A DNA stretch of 42,585 nucleotides from CAWUKT01 sp963923035 (GCA_963923035.1 CAWUKT010000061.1:1-42585), one strand, 5' to 3'; numbered from the stretch's first letter, positions 16,788 to 25,964 are shown. Translations and numbers: made by a program. Notes: generated from the sequence alone by a model not told the origin.

Positions 16788-18080
16788 TTATTGACCGTCG
16801 TACTTCTGCTTGAACTTCGTGTAGAGGGCCTTTTGTTTGTTCCCCAAATCAATTTCCCGTCCCTGGATGAACGCGTGCACGATCTGGCTGGTCCGGTAAT
16901 CCATCACATCGCCTTCAGAAACGATCAGGGTGGCGTCTTTTCCCACCTCCAATGAACCGGACGAATCGGCAATGCCGAGGATTTTCGCCGCATCCAGGGT
17001 CATGGCCTGGATGGCTGCTTCCGGCGCCAATCCGAATGCAACGGCCTGGCCGGCCTGGAAGGGAAGGTTCCGCTGTTGCCAGAAACCACCTCCGGACAAA
17101 CAAAACGGGATGCCGGCTTCCTTCAATAGTTGCGGTGTTTTGAAGGGCTGGTCAATGTCGCTTTCGGAATGCCGGGGCAAACTCTGGGTGGGGGCCAGAA
17201 CAACGGGAATCTCGTACTTCTTCAATTCCGCCTTGACCCGCCACGCATCGGCTCCCCCAACCAGGACCATCCGAACTTCGTGCTGGAGCATGAAGGCCAC
17301 AGCGGCCCGGATCTGCTGCTCGGAGTTCGCGGAGATGAACAGGGGCTTCTCCCCGCTCAAAACGGGTACAATGGCTTCCAATTTGATGTCGCTCTTGTAG
17401 GTCCGGCCCGACGCCTTCAAGGTCTGGTAGGCCTTGGCCTCCTCCATGAACTGGTTCAATTTCTCCATGTTCTCCTTGATGCTCTTCTTTTGCTTCTCCA
17501 CGGGCGGGGCCCACCAGGCCTCCCAGACGGTCATCCGGGGCCAGTTCAAATGGACAGCATCGTCAATGACGTAGGCCGCGTCCTCCCAGTTCCAGGCATC
17601 CAATTGGACGATGGAGCTCGTGCCGGGGAAAAGGCCTCCCTGGGGCACGATCTGGGCCATGAGGATGCCATTGGAGCGGACGGTCGGAATGACGCGGGAG
17701 TCGGTATTGTAGCCGACGATGGCGCGGGCATTCGGGTTGACGGAGCCGGCTTCGTCGCGGTCATCGGTGGCGCGGACCGCGCCGATCTCGTCGATGCCCA
17801 GCTGGGTCATCGGCGCGATGAGACCGGGATAGATGTGCTTTCCGGCCAAGTCCACCGTTTTGATGCCGCTCACGCGGCCCCGGATGACTCCGGCCTGCTC
17901 AATCTTGCCATCCCGGATCAGGACGCCACCGTTTTCTACGACGGTGCCGTTGCCGATGTGCACGACCGCATTGTTCAGGAGCAGGGCTCCTTCGGCGGGA
18001 GGAGCGGGCGTCGGCACGCTTTGGCCCCACAGACCTGTCCCCAGGCCAATCAACAGGGCGAAGAGATAGATCTTATTCAT
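16788..18080 (-). CDS. Secreted amidohydrolase-like protein lacking metal ligands
   Basis: A 430-aa protein with a signal peptide (MNKIYLFALLIGLGTGLWGQ) and the overall amidohydrolase shape: an N-terminal beta-sandwich strand set (NAVVHIGNGTVVENGGVLIRDGKI), KHIYPGLIAPMTQLG, and a C-terminal EAAIQAMTLDAAKILGI...GSLEVGKDATLIV module. The HxH pair that normally follows PGLID is absent (PGLIAPMTQLG), and I see no equivalents of the later His/Asp ligands, so hydrolytic activity of the usual type is unlikely. It may be a binding or structural partner of the upstream protein. The start at 18080 overlaps the upstream stop by 8 nt; the open frame extends nine codons further. It ends before a terminator at 16736-16770. 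Confidence 0.8.
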   Translation of the reverse strand: MNKIYLFALLIGLGTGLWGQSVPTPAPPAEGALLLNNAVVHIGNGTVVENGGVLIRDGKIEQAGVIRGRVSGIKTVDLAGKHIYPGLIAPMTQLGIDEIGAVRATDDRDEAGSVNPNARAIVGYNTDSRVIPTVRSNGILMAQIVPQGGLFPGTSSIVQLDAWNWEDAAYVIDDAVHLNWPRMTVWEAWWAPPVEKQKKSIKENMEKLNQFMEEAKAYQTLKASGRTYKSDIKLEAIVPVLSGEKPLFISANSEQQIRAAVAFMLQHEVRMVLVGGADAWRVKAELKKYEIPVVLAPTQSLPRHSESDIDQPFKTPQLLKEAGIPFCLSGGGFWQQRNLPFQAGQAVAFGLAPEAAIQAMTLDAAKILGIADSSGSLEVGKDATLIVSEGDVMDYRTSQIVHAFIQGREIDLGNKQKALYTKFKQKYDGQ

Positions 18081-21000
18081 GGTTGTAATCGGTTTCGTAG
18101 GTGTCACAGTGGTACAATTTCTTTCCTTTCTTGGCCGGGGCTTTTCCCGAACCTTTGCCCTTTTCCATCATTTTCTTGGTCAAACGGAGGCGTTCGGAGG
18201 CAATTTTTTCCCGTATCTCCACGTCCTTCTTCCGGTCGAAATAACGTCTGCCATCCACCCAGGTGATCTCCGCGGCCGCGTAGATGCTCAGGGGATGGTC
18301 CGACCACAGGACCACATCGGCGTCTTTGCCGACGGCTACCGATCCGACCTTGTCGTCGATGCGGAGGGCCTTGGCGGGATTCAGGGTCACCATTTTCAAG
18401 GCTTCCTCCTCGCTCAACCCACCATATTTGACGGCCTTGGCGGCCTCCTGATTGAGTCTGCGGCCCATCTCGGCATCGTCGGAGTTGATGCAAACGTTGA
18501 CCTTGTTCTCGGCCATGAGCGTCGCGTTGTAGGGAATGGCGTCGATGACTTCGTACTTGTAGGCCCACCAGTCGGAGAATGTCGATCCGGTCGCGCCGTG
18601 GGCGGCCAGCTTATCGGCGATCTTGTAGCCTTCAAGGACGTGGGTAAAGGTATTGATGCGGAAATCAAAGGCTTCTGCGACCCGCATCAGCATGGTGATC
18701 TCGCTCTGGACATAGGAGTGGCAGGTCACGAAGCGCTTGCTGTCGATGATCTCCAGCAGGGTCTCCATCTGGAGGTCCTTGCGCACGGGCAAGCCCGTCC
18801 CCAACCCTTGTGCCGCGGCCTCGCGGGAAGCCCTGTAATCGAGGGCCGCCTGGAAATTGTCGCGAAAGAATTGCTCGACGCCCAGACGGGTCTGGGGATA
18901 GCGCACGCGGTAATCGTCGCCCCAGTTGGTTTGCTTCACGTTTTCACCCAAGGCAAACTTGATGAAGGGCGCGGCGGTTTCCATTTTCATTTGCTCGGGG
19001 AGCAGGCCCCAGCGCAGCTTGATGATGGCGGATTGGCCGCCAATGGGGTTGGCGGAGCCGTGCAGCAACTGCGATGTGGTCACGCCGCCAGACAGCTGGC
19101 GGTAGATATTGACATCGGTGGCGTTCACGACGTCGCCAATCCGGACTTCAGCCGAATTCGCGTGGGAACCTTCGTTGACGCCCCGGGAAATCGCGATGTG
19201 GCTGTGTTCATCGATGATGCCCGCCGTCAGGTGTTTTCCTTCGCCATTGACTTCCAACACCCCATTTCCACCACTCAATCCCTGTCCCACTCCGGCGATT
19301 TTTCCATTCTGAATCAAGACGTCCACCCCTTCCATTTTCCCCTGGTCGGTATTGGTCCAAACCGTCACATTCTTGATCAAAACGGCTTCCAACTGGGGCA
19401 CTTCAGCATTTCCATAAGGCCCAAACGGATAAACCAAGCCTGGGATTCCCGCGAGGTCCACCTCTTGTTGTTCCTTTTTCTTTTCCCGCTCTTCCTTTTC
19501 TTTTTCCAAATACTCCGCATCCAAATCCCCACTCCGACTGGCGGTCCAAACGATGGTCGTTCCGTCTGGCTTGCTGCCCGGGCCGGTGATATTGCCCTCG
19601 TTGTAAATCCCGATGAGTTGGAGCTTTCCGGCCTTCGGAGACTTGCTCTCGGGAATGAGTAGGGTCACATTCAGGTTCTCCACCTGGATTTTCCCGCTCA
19701 AGGTGTCGGTCCCCGCAATCAATTTAAGTTTGGGCTGGTGCAACAGGCCAGAAATCCAGAGTTCGTAGCTCCCAGCTCCGGTGGACATTTGCCATTTGCC
19801 GCGGAGGTCCAGCTCGGGAATGGCTTCGTGGGCGAACTGCTTCCCTCCTACCCAGGTCTCGAAAAGATGAGGTTTGGGGCCTTCAAAGAGCGGTTCCGAG
19901 GCAATGATAAAGTTGGCCAGCTTGCCCGGCTCCAGGGTGCCAATGCGTTTGCTGAGGCCGAGGATCTCGGCGGGGCGCGTCGTCAAGGCCGCCAGCGCAT
20001 CTTCGGGGCTGAGGCCATGCTGAATGGCTTTGTACAGGGCGCCCCAGAACTCAGAGGCAGGTTTCTTGAGGTCGGCGGTGGTCAGGGCAAACGGTATCTT
20101 TGATTCCGCCAGACGGCCGGGATTCAGCGGAGCCTGCTCCCAGTGCATGAGTTTCTGCAATCCGACTTCCTGAGCTGCGACCGGATCACTCAGGTCGTAG
20201 GCGTCGGGAAATTTGAGCGGCACAATGAGGGTCGGCTTCCACTTCTCGAGGTCAGCCATCCGCTGGTATTCATCGCCCGCGGCCTTGTAAATGGTTTTCA
20301 ATCCAAACTCTTCAGCGATTTTGGCCGCCCGGAAAAGGTCCTGGTGGTCCTGGCAATCGAAGAAGAAGGGTTGGTCTTTGCCGAGTTCTACCAATTTGGC
20401 GAGGGCCTGATTCGTCTCGATGGAAGGCGTATTCGGGAGTTTTTCCTTGACCTCCATGACCTGCTGGTACCAGGCCGCATCAAGGAAGGTCTGCCGCATC
20501 AACGCAATGGAACCCATTTGGGAGCTGGGGTATTCCTGGCGGGAAACGCCCTTGCGGAACGAGAGGCAGGGAAAGGTTTCGGCCTGGATGAGGTCTTCGG
20601 TGAGGGAGCCATCGCCGAGGTTGAGGAGCGCGGCCTGGCCGCGGAAGATGCCGTCGTTGGGAACGGCGTGGACGGTGGTGAAACCGAGCTTGCGCCATTG
20701 ACCGGCGGATTTGGGGGAGTGCTCAAGCTCCTCGAAGACCCGATGCTCGGGCTTGACCGCATCGTTCCAAGCCACGGGCCCGGACCGGGTGCCCTTGTAC
20801 TGGGGACCGCTGTCGCCGCCGGGCTTCCGGCTTTTCTTTTTCACGCCGTAACCGGCATAGATGTCGATGAGTCCCGGGTAGACCCACGCCCCCTTCAGGT
20901 CGTGCAAGGCCGCATCTGCCGGAACCTTGAGGTTTCGGCCGGCGTTCTCGATGAGCCCGTTGCGAATGATCAGGACGCCATCGTCAATGACCTCACCGGG

Positions 21001-21144
21001 TGAAATGACCAAATGACAATTGGTAAAGGCATGGACCCGGGAAGGATTCGAGTGAAGGCCATGCGGGGGAAATGTGGTTTGGGCAAATAGAACCGGTGCC
21101 AATAGGATCATTAGCCCGAGAAATACCCATCTTTTTTGTCTCAT
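18073..21144 (-). CDS. Secreted tandem amidohydrolase, first domain degenerate
   Basis: 1023 aa with signal peptide (MRQKRWVFLGLMILLAPVLFAQ). Two amidohydrolase-like domains are fused. Domain 1 (about 25-480) has GVLIRNGLIENAG and AWVYPGLIDIYAGYG, but no HxH and a GKLANFIIASE tail, so it is metal-less. A spacer with a lysine/glutamate-rich stretch (about 555-580) leads to domain 2 (about 600-1000), which keeps the expected ligands: HSH in AGIIDEHSHIAIS (about 645), His in FVTCHSYVQ (about 810), His in FTHVLEG (about 835) and Asp in INSDDAEM (about 890). Domain 2 is probably a periplasmic or extracellular metal-dependent hydrolase of the imidazolonepropionase/prolidase-like group; the substrate is unknown. 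It is first in a two-gene operon, overlapping the next gene by 8 nt. A box TAACTTTTG, one base longer than TAnnTTTG, lies about 35 nt upstream. Confidence 0.85.
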   Translation of the reverse strand: MRQKRWVFLGLMILLAPVLFAQTTFPPHGLHSNPSRVHAFTNCHLVISPGEVIDDGVLIIRNGLIENAGRNLKVPADAALHDLKGAWVYPGLIDIYAGYGVKKKSRKPGGDSGPQYKGTRSGPVAWNDAVKPEHRVFEELEHSPKSAGQWRKLGFTTVHAVPNDGIFRGQAALLNLGDGSLTEDLIQAETFPCLSFRKGVSRQEYPSSQMGSIALMRQTFLDAAWYQQVMEVKEKLPNTPSIETNQALAKLVELGKDQPFFFDCQDHQDLFRAAKIAEEFGLKTIYKAAGDEYQRMADLEKWKPTLIVPLKFPDAYDLSDPVAAQEVGLQKLMHWEQAPLNPGRLAESKIPFALTTADLKKPASEFWGALYKAIQHGLSPEDALAALTTRPAEILGLSKRIGTLEPGKLANFIIASEPLFEGPKPHLFETWVGGKQFAHEAIPELDLRGKWQMSTGAGSYELWISGLLHQPKLKLIAGTDTLSGKIQVENLNVTLLIPESKSPKAGKLQLIGIYNEGNITGPGSKPDGTTIVWTASRSGDLDAEYLEKEKEEREKKKEQQEVDLAGIPGLVYPFGPYGNAEVPQLEAVLIKNVTVWTNTDQGKMEGVDVLIQNGKIAGVGQGLSGGNGVLEVNGEGKHLTAGIIDEHSHIAISRGVNEGSHANSAEVRIGDVVNATDVNIYRQLSGGVTTSQLLHGSANPIGGQSAIIKLRWGLLPEQMKMETAAPFIKFALGENVKQTNWGDDYRVRYPQTRLGVEQFFRDNFQAALDYRASREAAAQGLGTGLPVRKDLQMETLLEIIDSKRFVTCHSYVQSEITMLMRVAEAFDFRINTFTHVLEGYKIADKLAAHGATGSTFSDWWAYKYEVIDAIPYNATLMAENKVNVCINSDDAEMGRRLNQEAAKAVKYGGLSEEEALKMVTLNPAKALRIDDKVGSVAVGKDADVVLWSDHPLSIYAAAEITWVDGRRYFDRKKDVEIREKIASERLRLTKKMMEKGKGSGKAPAKKGKKLYHCDTYETDYNHE

Positions 21145-21232
21145 CTACAGATTGCTTTCATTTACAGCCCAAAAGTTAATGGATTGTGGATAGATTTTAA
21201 AAGACTGAGCTTCCCTTATTCGGTCAATTTTT

Positions 21233-21240
21233 TATATTTG
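21233..21240 (+). promoter_or_regulatory. -7 element TATATTTG
   Basis: A perfect TAnnTTTG box 80 nt before the TTG start at 21320 and 32 nt before the alternative GTG at 21272. No clear -33 TTTG at 19-21 nt. It is the best candidate promoter for the small secreted protein. Confidence 0.4.
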
Positions 21241-21319
21241 GTTTAGGCTTTCTCCTGCAAGCTATCTTTACGTGCGGGCTTTGCAGGAACCAACTGATAT
21301 TTTTTCGCATTTACGACCA

Positions 21320-21682
21320 TTGAATCCAGCTAAAACGATATTGTTAATCCTGTCATTTGTCCTTTGTGGGACATATGCAGTCAAGGCCCAGGCCATGAGC
21401 CAGGGGGCGCATTTCGTCACGGCCGAAATTGATTTGAAGGGATACGAGGTCAAAGGCGATTATATCATCATCAATTATGCCATTCCGTACAGTGGAATGG
21501 TGGAAATTCGCCTCTTCGATCCGGAGGGCGATAAGGTCTGGCAAAACCAATACCCGGATAAGTTTGGCGATAACCGCATCGTACTCAAGCTCTCCGCGTT
21601 TGAACCCGGCTCCACCTACGCCTTCGTCCTCAACTACAAACGTTCAGAAATCAGGGATCGATTGGTCATTCCGCATTTGTAA
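21320..21682 (+). CDS. Small secreted hypothetical protein
   Basis: About 120 aa from TTG 21320 (the frame also permits GTG 21272, giving 136 aa). I prefer 21320 because it puts a signal peptide at the N-terminus: NPAKTILLILSFVLCGTYAVKAQ is hydrophobic and ends in an AxA-like site. The mature part (about 97 aa) looks like one all-beta domain: YIIINYAIPYSGMVEIRLFDPEG and NRIVLKLSAFEPGSTYAFVL resemble a single fibronectin/Ig-like sandwich found in secreted Bacteroidota proteins. No sorting domain, so it probably remains in the periplasm. No function can be assigned. A terminator follows at 21716-21741. Confidence 0.65.
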   Translation: MNPAKTILLILSFVLCGTYAVKAQAMSQGAHFVTAEIDLKGYEVKGDYIIINYAIPYSGMVEIRLFDPEGDKVWQNQYPDKFGDNRIVLKLSAFEPGSTYAFVLNYKRSEIRDRLVIPHL

Positions 21683-21715
21683 AGTCCCTCTCATTTTTTC
21701 CCTCCTCCTAAGATG

Positions 21716-21741
21716 AAGACCTCCAGCAGCGGTCTTTTTTT
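21716..21741 (+). terminator. Terminator after small secreted gene
   Basis: AAGACC (21716-21721) pairs with GGTCTT (21731-21736) around a 9-nt loop and is followed by a run of T up to 21741. It lies 34 bp past the stop at 21682. Confidence 0.65.
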
Positions 21742-21833
21742 ATTTCTCCCCTGTCCATTTCCCTCTCTTTTCCTTTCCTACCCCCTCCCCTTTCTCTTCC
21801 GTTTTCCCTCCTCCCAACGATTCCTCCTCAGGT

Positions 21834-21871
21834 AAAAAAACCGCTGAACTCCATCTCTGAAATTCAGCGGT
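21834..21871 (-). terminator. Terminator of the PNGase F-like gene
   Basis: On the minus strand ACCGCTGAA pairs with TTCAGCGGT (21840-21848 with 21863-21871) around a 14-nt loop, followed by a run of T (A on + strand at 21834-21840). It sits 38 bp beyond the stop at 21909. Between the two terminators is a pyrimidine-rich tract. Confidence 0.75.
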
Positions 21872-21908
21872 CCATCCAAAGTCCCTGACTTTGCGGGGTT
21901 ATTTTAGC

Positions 21909-24900
21909 TTACAAGCGCTGCAAAGTGCGGGTCCGCAAGCGCTCGCCATTCCAAATTTTCAACAGGTACTGTCCTCTGGATAGGTCAGACAAATCGATGA
22001 TCTCCTCGTGGACCGGGCTGCCGTCCAACACGACATGATTGGATTGCCAAACCCGCTTGCCCTGAAGGTCATAGACCTCCATGTGCAGTTCCTGAGCGGA
22101 GAAGCCTTCCATCTCGACCTTGAAGCGGCCTTCGGAGGGGTTCGGGGAAATGCTGAGGCGCTCGACTTCAGTCACTTCCTCGCCATTCACCAAGCCATCA
22201 GTCCAGAAGGAATGCTCAAAGAATCCGCCGAATTCCGGCTCAAAAATCACCTTGATTTGGCCGTACTCGGTAATGCGGGCGTATCCCGTTCCATTCTGGG
22301 GCGTGAACCAATAGTACAGGCCATTGTCACCCGCATCGTTGAAGCGCAGCTTGTAACAGCCGGCCGGCAGGTTCAATTCGTCCTGGTAGGTCGTGTTGTT
22401 GCCGAGGAAAGGCGTATTCTGGGCCACGATGGCACCTTGGTCATTGTAGACGCGCCAGGTCGTCTGGCTGCCGTTCAGGTTGGTCCGCCAGTTGAGGACC
22501 AGACCGCCCATGTAGGTCGCCCAGGGTTCGAAGGGAGAATAGAACACATCGTTCTCGGGCTGCTCGTCCATGCCACCATTCGGGTTCGCGAGCTGCACCT
22601 CAAATACATTGGCAGTTCCTCCATTCCAGAAGGTCGGCGCGGAAAGCGGGAGCGTCACTTCTTCGGTCTCGAGGAAGCCCAGGCTACCGGTCCAGGAAAA
22701 GGTCTGGGAAGTACCGCCCTGGACGTTGTAAATGATGTCCAGGCTGGTCAGCGTCGTCGAACCTTCATTCTTGATGATGACGACCGGCTCGGAACAAGCC
22801 GGGTTGTAGCGGGCGTACCGGGTCCGGTCCGTGGGCACCTTGACATTCTCTACGGCCGCGTTCAGGGAGAAATTGGGCGCGCCGTAGCCGACGAGCAGGT
22901 GAGACGTGATGTAGCGGCTATCGCCGGGGTTCGCGATGTTGAAGATGCCGTAGTCAATGTTGACGGTATCGCCGGCCGTGGCCAGCCCGTCGAGCGCGAA
23001 TTCTTCGAGATCGGTGGGATCACCCGGGCACCATCCCGCGCGGTCAAACAACCAAGTTCCCCCCTGGGGATAGACCGGCACTTCCGAACATTCCGTCCAG
23101 GCCTGCCAAACCCATTCCTCGGAGCCCCCATCGATGTTCATGTAGTGGGTCCGAGGGATGAATTCGCCTTCCTGGCCGTGGCCGGTGACCATGGTCCGGA
23201 TCTTCCAGGCATCTTCATCCACGGGAAGCGCCACATCGCGCGGCTCTTGCAGCAGATCGGCGGCGTAGTTCGCATAGTTGTTGCCGGGCTGTCCGAGGAC
23301 GCCCGGAATCGGCCAGATGTTCCGGATGGATTTGACATCGCGGGGAGGCGTTCCCTCGATCATCAAAAAGCGGATGTCCATTTCTTCCTGGAACTGTCCA
23401 CCCCGATTCATGTACATAAAGACCGAACCGTGAAGGGCCGGCTCAAAATCGGTCACATCAAATTCCCACATGACGCCATCGGGGCCCAAATCAAGGCCAT
23501 TTCCGTAGGGCGTGACGAAGGACATGATCTCGAGGTCCATGTAGTCGGCCTTGCGGAAATAGTCGATGGTGGAGACGTTGATGGTCGAATCGGTGGGGGC
23601 CAAAATAGAATCCGTCACAGCGCCACTTTCGTCGTAGACGTACTGCCAGCCACCGATGTTGTAGCCCGAAGTGCCCTGGGAGACCAGGTCCGTGCCCTGG
23701 ACTTCAAATCCTTCCACGGAATACAGCGGATTCGGAATGGAATCGCGGATGGTGGTCACCGTCGTGGTCTGGGTATAGGTGCCCTTGACGAAGGTCACGT
23801 TGGGACGGGTTTGGAGCGCTGCAAAATTGCGGTAATAATCGTTGCCGCGGAGTTGGCGCCAAGCTGCACCGCCCAGGATATTGGCGGTGAAATTGTTCGG
23901 GGAGGCATCGGCCAGGGTCATGCCCGATCCGCCGTCCATGGGATAATAGGCCTGGAGATTGGCGTAGTTGGGGTGGCTGGCCGTGATGTCTTTGTTCATC
24001 CAGTCCTGGATGACCGACTGACTCAATTCCGCATTCCAGATGCGGAATTCGTCGATCTTGCCGTTGTAACGGAGCGTTGAATTGATCGCGCCGCCGAGCC
24101 GGAATTCGCTCAGCGTGATCGGACGGGTCCGTCCGCTGCCGGTATGCGCCAATTGACCATCGATGTAGATGTTCATGGTCCCAGTGGTCACGTTCTTCGT
24201 GAAGGCCCAGTGGGTCCACCGGCCTTCAAAATCCGCGGCATTGGCCGCGAAATCAATCCGGTCGTAGCCGCTGCCATCGTTGCCGCAATCCCAGTACACC
24301 CGGCTGTTGTTCCAGGGCAGGTGCACATTCGCCTGACGGCGACTTGCAGCATCTACACCTTCAAAGACCGTTGTATTCTGGGGCAGGGCGTCCGCACCGT
24401 AGGACCAGAAGGAAATGGTGATTTCGTTTGAGACGCCAGACAAGGAATTGGTCGGCATGTCCGCGCCTCCCGCCTGGGGAATGTCGAGATAGTATTCCTC
24501 TTTCGTGCTTTGAAGGCCCATGTCCATTCCGAGCGCCATACCATTCACAGCATTGTCAGTCCCGGTTCCTGCATTCAGGAAGCTGAATTCAACGATGATA
24601 TTGCTGGTGCCGTCCCAGGCAAAGGGATTGTAGAAGTTCAGGTTTTGCAGGCCGGTGGCAGGGAAAGTCGTATTGGTGAAGTAGACGGGGGTGAAACCGT
24701 CCACGTCGGGATCATCTGCGTCCAGCAGCGTTTTCGTGGTGGCTTTGATGCCGACCCGGAGAAAATTGAGGTTGGAACCCAAGCTGTTGACGTCCATGCG
24801 GAGGCTGGTTAGGTTGCCAGCGCTGAGGCCGGCCGCCGTCAGTTCGTTGGCGGTCCAGAGGTACTGGGTCTTGACCTCGGGGATGCTCGCCGTGAAGGGC

Positions 24901-25355
24901 GCATTGAGGGACATGGCCCCCGCACCTACGGTGGCGGTGGTTTCGGCCAGGACGGCCGAGTAGTTGACCAGGTACTGGTCGTAATCGTAGTACGTATAGG
25001 TCGTGCCATTGGAAATGGGGAAGCTGCTGCCGGAATAGCCACCGATGAGGTGGCTCGGGTGGGTCGCGGCCGCCGAGTCGACCTGGCTGGAATCCCGGAT
25101 GAGGGTATTGCAGCTGTAGTCCCATTCGCGGCAACCGACGTTGCCATTGCCGACGGCCGCATTGTGGCACCGCATGCGGTACTGCATGATGATTTTGCGG
25201 TACGTCTGACCGGTATCGGCGGGAAAGACCCAGGTTCCGGACCTCGAGGTCGAATCAAAGGTCAGGGTCTGGACCACCGTCGTGTCCTGAGCGTTCACCT
25301 GAAAGAGGCAGCCGAAAAGAAAGGCGCCTACCAGCAACAGTTGTTTCACTCCCAT
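21909..25355 (-). CDS. Secreted PNGase F-like protein with LamG and T9SS domains
   Basis: 1148 aa. I chose ATG 25355, which starts a signal peptide (MGVKQLLLVGAFLFGCLFQVNAQ). The N-terminal part contains CREWDYSCNTLIRD (about 75-90), matching the PNGase F motif with the catalytic Asp after W. A LamG/concanavalin-like domain (about 310-490: EITISFWSYG, HWAFTKNVTTGTMNIYIDGQL) is inserted. The second PNGase F-like half (about 715-800) has TGHGQEGEFIP, where PNGase F carries a catalytic Glu, and PQGGTWLFDRAGWCPG. The C-terminal 85 residues (LSISPNPSEGRF ...) are a type A T9SS sorting domain. PNGase F cleaves the glycan-Asn bond, so a secreted N-glycanase acting on foreign glycoproteins is plausible; the LamG insert could bind substrate. 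The third conserved acidic residue of the enzyme was not located, so activity is not certain. Confidence 0.8.
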   Translation of the reverse strand: MGVKQLLLVGAFLFGCLFQVNAQDTTVVQTLTFDSTSRSGTWVFPADTGQTYRKIIMQYRMRCHNAAVGNGNVGCREWDYSCNTLIRDSSQVDSAAATHPSHLIGGYSGSSFPISNGTTYTYYDYDQYLVNYSAVLAETTATVGAGAMSLNAPFTASIPEVKTQYLWTANELTAAGLSAGNLTSLRMDVNSLGSNLNFLRVGIKATTKTLLDADDPDVDGFTPVYFTNTTFPATGLQNLNFYNPFAWDGTSNIIVEFSFLNAGTGTDNAVNGMALGMDMGLQSTKEEYYLDIPQAGGADMPTNSLSGVSNEITISFWSYGADALPQNTTVFEGVDAASRRQANVHLPWNNSRVYWDCGNDGSGYDRIDFAANAADFEGRWTHWAFTKNVTTGTMNIYIDGQLAHTGSGRTRPITLSEFRLGGAINSTLRYNGKIDEFRIWNAELSQSVIQDWMNKDITASHPNYANLQAYYPMDGGSGMTLADASPNNFTANILGGAAWRQLRGNDYYRNFAALQTRPNVTFVKGTYTQTTTVTTIRDSIPNPLYSVEGFEVQGTDLVSQGTSGYNIGGWQYVYDESGAVTDSILAPTDSTINVSTIDYFRKADYMDLEIMSFVTPYGNGLDLGPDGVMWEFDVTDFEPALHGSVFMYMNRGGQFQEEMDIRFLMIEGTPPRDVKSIRNIWPIPGVLGQPGNNYANYAADLLQEPRDVALPVDEDAWKIRTMVTGHGQEGEFIPRTHYMNIDGGSEEWVWQAWTECSEVPVYPQGGTWLFDRAGWCPGDPTDLEEFALDGLATAGDTVNIDYGIFNIANPGDSRYITSHLLVGYGAPNFSLNAAVENVKVPTDRTRYARYNPACSEPVVIIKNEGSTTLTSLDIIYNVQGGTSQTFSWTGSLGFLETEEVTLPLSAPTFWNGGTANVFEVQLANPNGGMDEQPENDVFYSPFEPWATYMGGLVLNWRTNLNGSQTTWRVYNDQGAIVAQNTPFLGNNTTYQDELNLPAGCYKLRFNDAGDNGLYYWFTPQNGTGYARITEYGQIKVIFEPEFGGFFEHSFWTDGLVNGEEVTEVERLSISPNPSEGRFKVEMEGFSAQELHMEVYDLQGKRVWQSNHVVLDGSPVHEEIIDLSDLSRGQYLLKIWNGERLRTRTLQRL

Positions 25356-25544
25356 AGTAGTATTGATTGGATAGTATCTTATTCTTTCCCCAGCACATTT
25401 TCCGTCCCGTACCCTCAAACTAAGACCATTTTGGCAAAAAATCACGGCGAGAAAGACATTTTTATCGAATTAGATGGCTGGAAGACGTCCTTATGAAAAG
25501 AGGCTTGATGTCAATTTAAATTCCCCTTCCTGCCCCGGTTCCAT

Positions 25545-25552
25545 TAGCTTTG
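25545..25552 (+). promoter_or_regulatory. -7 element TAGCTTTG before the DoxX-like gene
   Basis: A perfect TAnnTTTG box; only TTGT separates it from the ATG at 25557. This predicts a leaderless transcript. No clear -33 TTTG; pyrimidine-rich sequence lies upstream. Confidence 0.5.
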
Positions 25553-25556
25553 TTGT

Positions 25557-25913
25557 ATGCTGAAAAAAATCGGAATCTATGTACTGGCGATCCTGATGAT
25601 CCTGGGCGCCATTGGCCACCTCGCAACGCCTGAATTTTACGCCCCTCTCCTCCCGGATTTTCTCCCCCTGGCCTTCGCCAATATCTCGGCCTTCATTGCC
25701 GAATTGGCCATTGGAGTTGGGCTGTTGATCCCGAGTACCCGCAAGTGGGCCGGTCTGGGATTCGCCGCCTTGATGGTTGTGTTTTTACCGCTGCACATTC
25801 TGGATTTGCTGAAAGATGAGCCCATGGGGGGAAGCAAAGCGGCCGCCGTGGTACGACTGGTCATTCAGTTCGGATTGATTTATGTGGGCTGGCGGATTTG
25901 GAAAAAGAGTTGA
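25557..25913 (+). CDS. DoxX-like four-helix membrane protein
   Basis: 118 aa with four predicted membrane helices: IGIYVLAILMILGAIGHL, ANISAFIAELAIGVGLLI, WAGLGFAALMVVFLPLHIL and AAAVVRLVIQFGLIYVGWRI. The layout and the GHLATPEFYAPLLPDFLP loop fit the DoxX/DoxD-like family of small inner-membrane proteins. Several relatives act with redox partners, but the role of this one is unknown. It is preceded by a -7 box 4 nt before the ATG, and followed after 63 bp by another gene with an identical box, so the two are probably transcribed separately. Confidence 0.75.
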   Translation: MLKKIGIYVLAILMILGAIGHLATPEFYAPLLPDFLPLAFANISAFIAELAIGVGLLIPSTRKWAGLGFAALMVVFLPLHILDLLKDEPMGGSKAAAVVRLVIQFGLIYVGWRIWKKS

Positions 25914-25964
25914 GAGGAAACCCGCTTTGTCATTTCCCCAACCAAATCATTTTCCCGCATCCAA

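Noticed and set aside
22008..24080. A 690-codon open frame on the plus strand inside the PNGase F-like gene
   Set aside because: It is antisense to a gene with signal peptide, LamG, PNGase F-like and T9SS domains; it has none itself.
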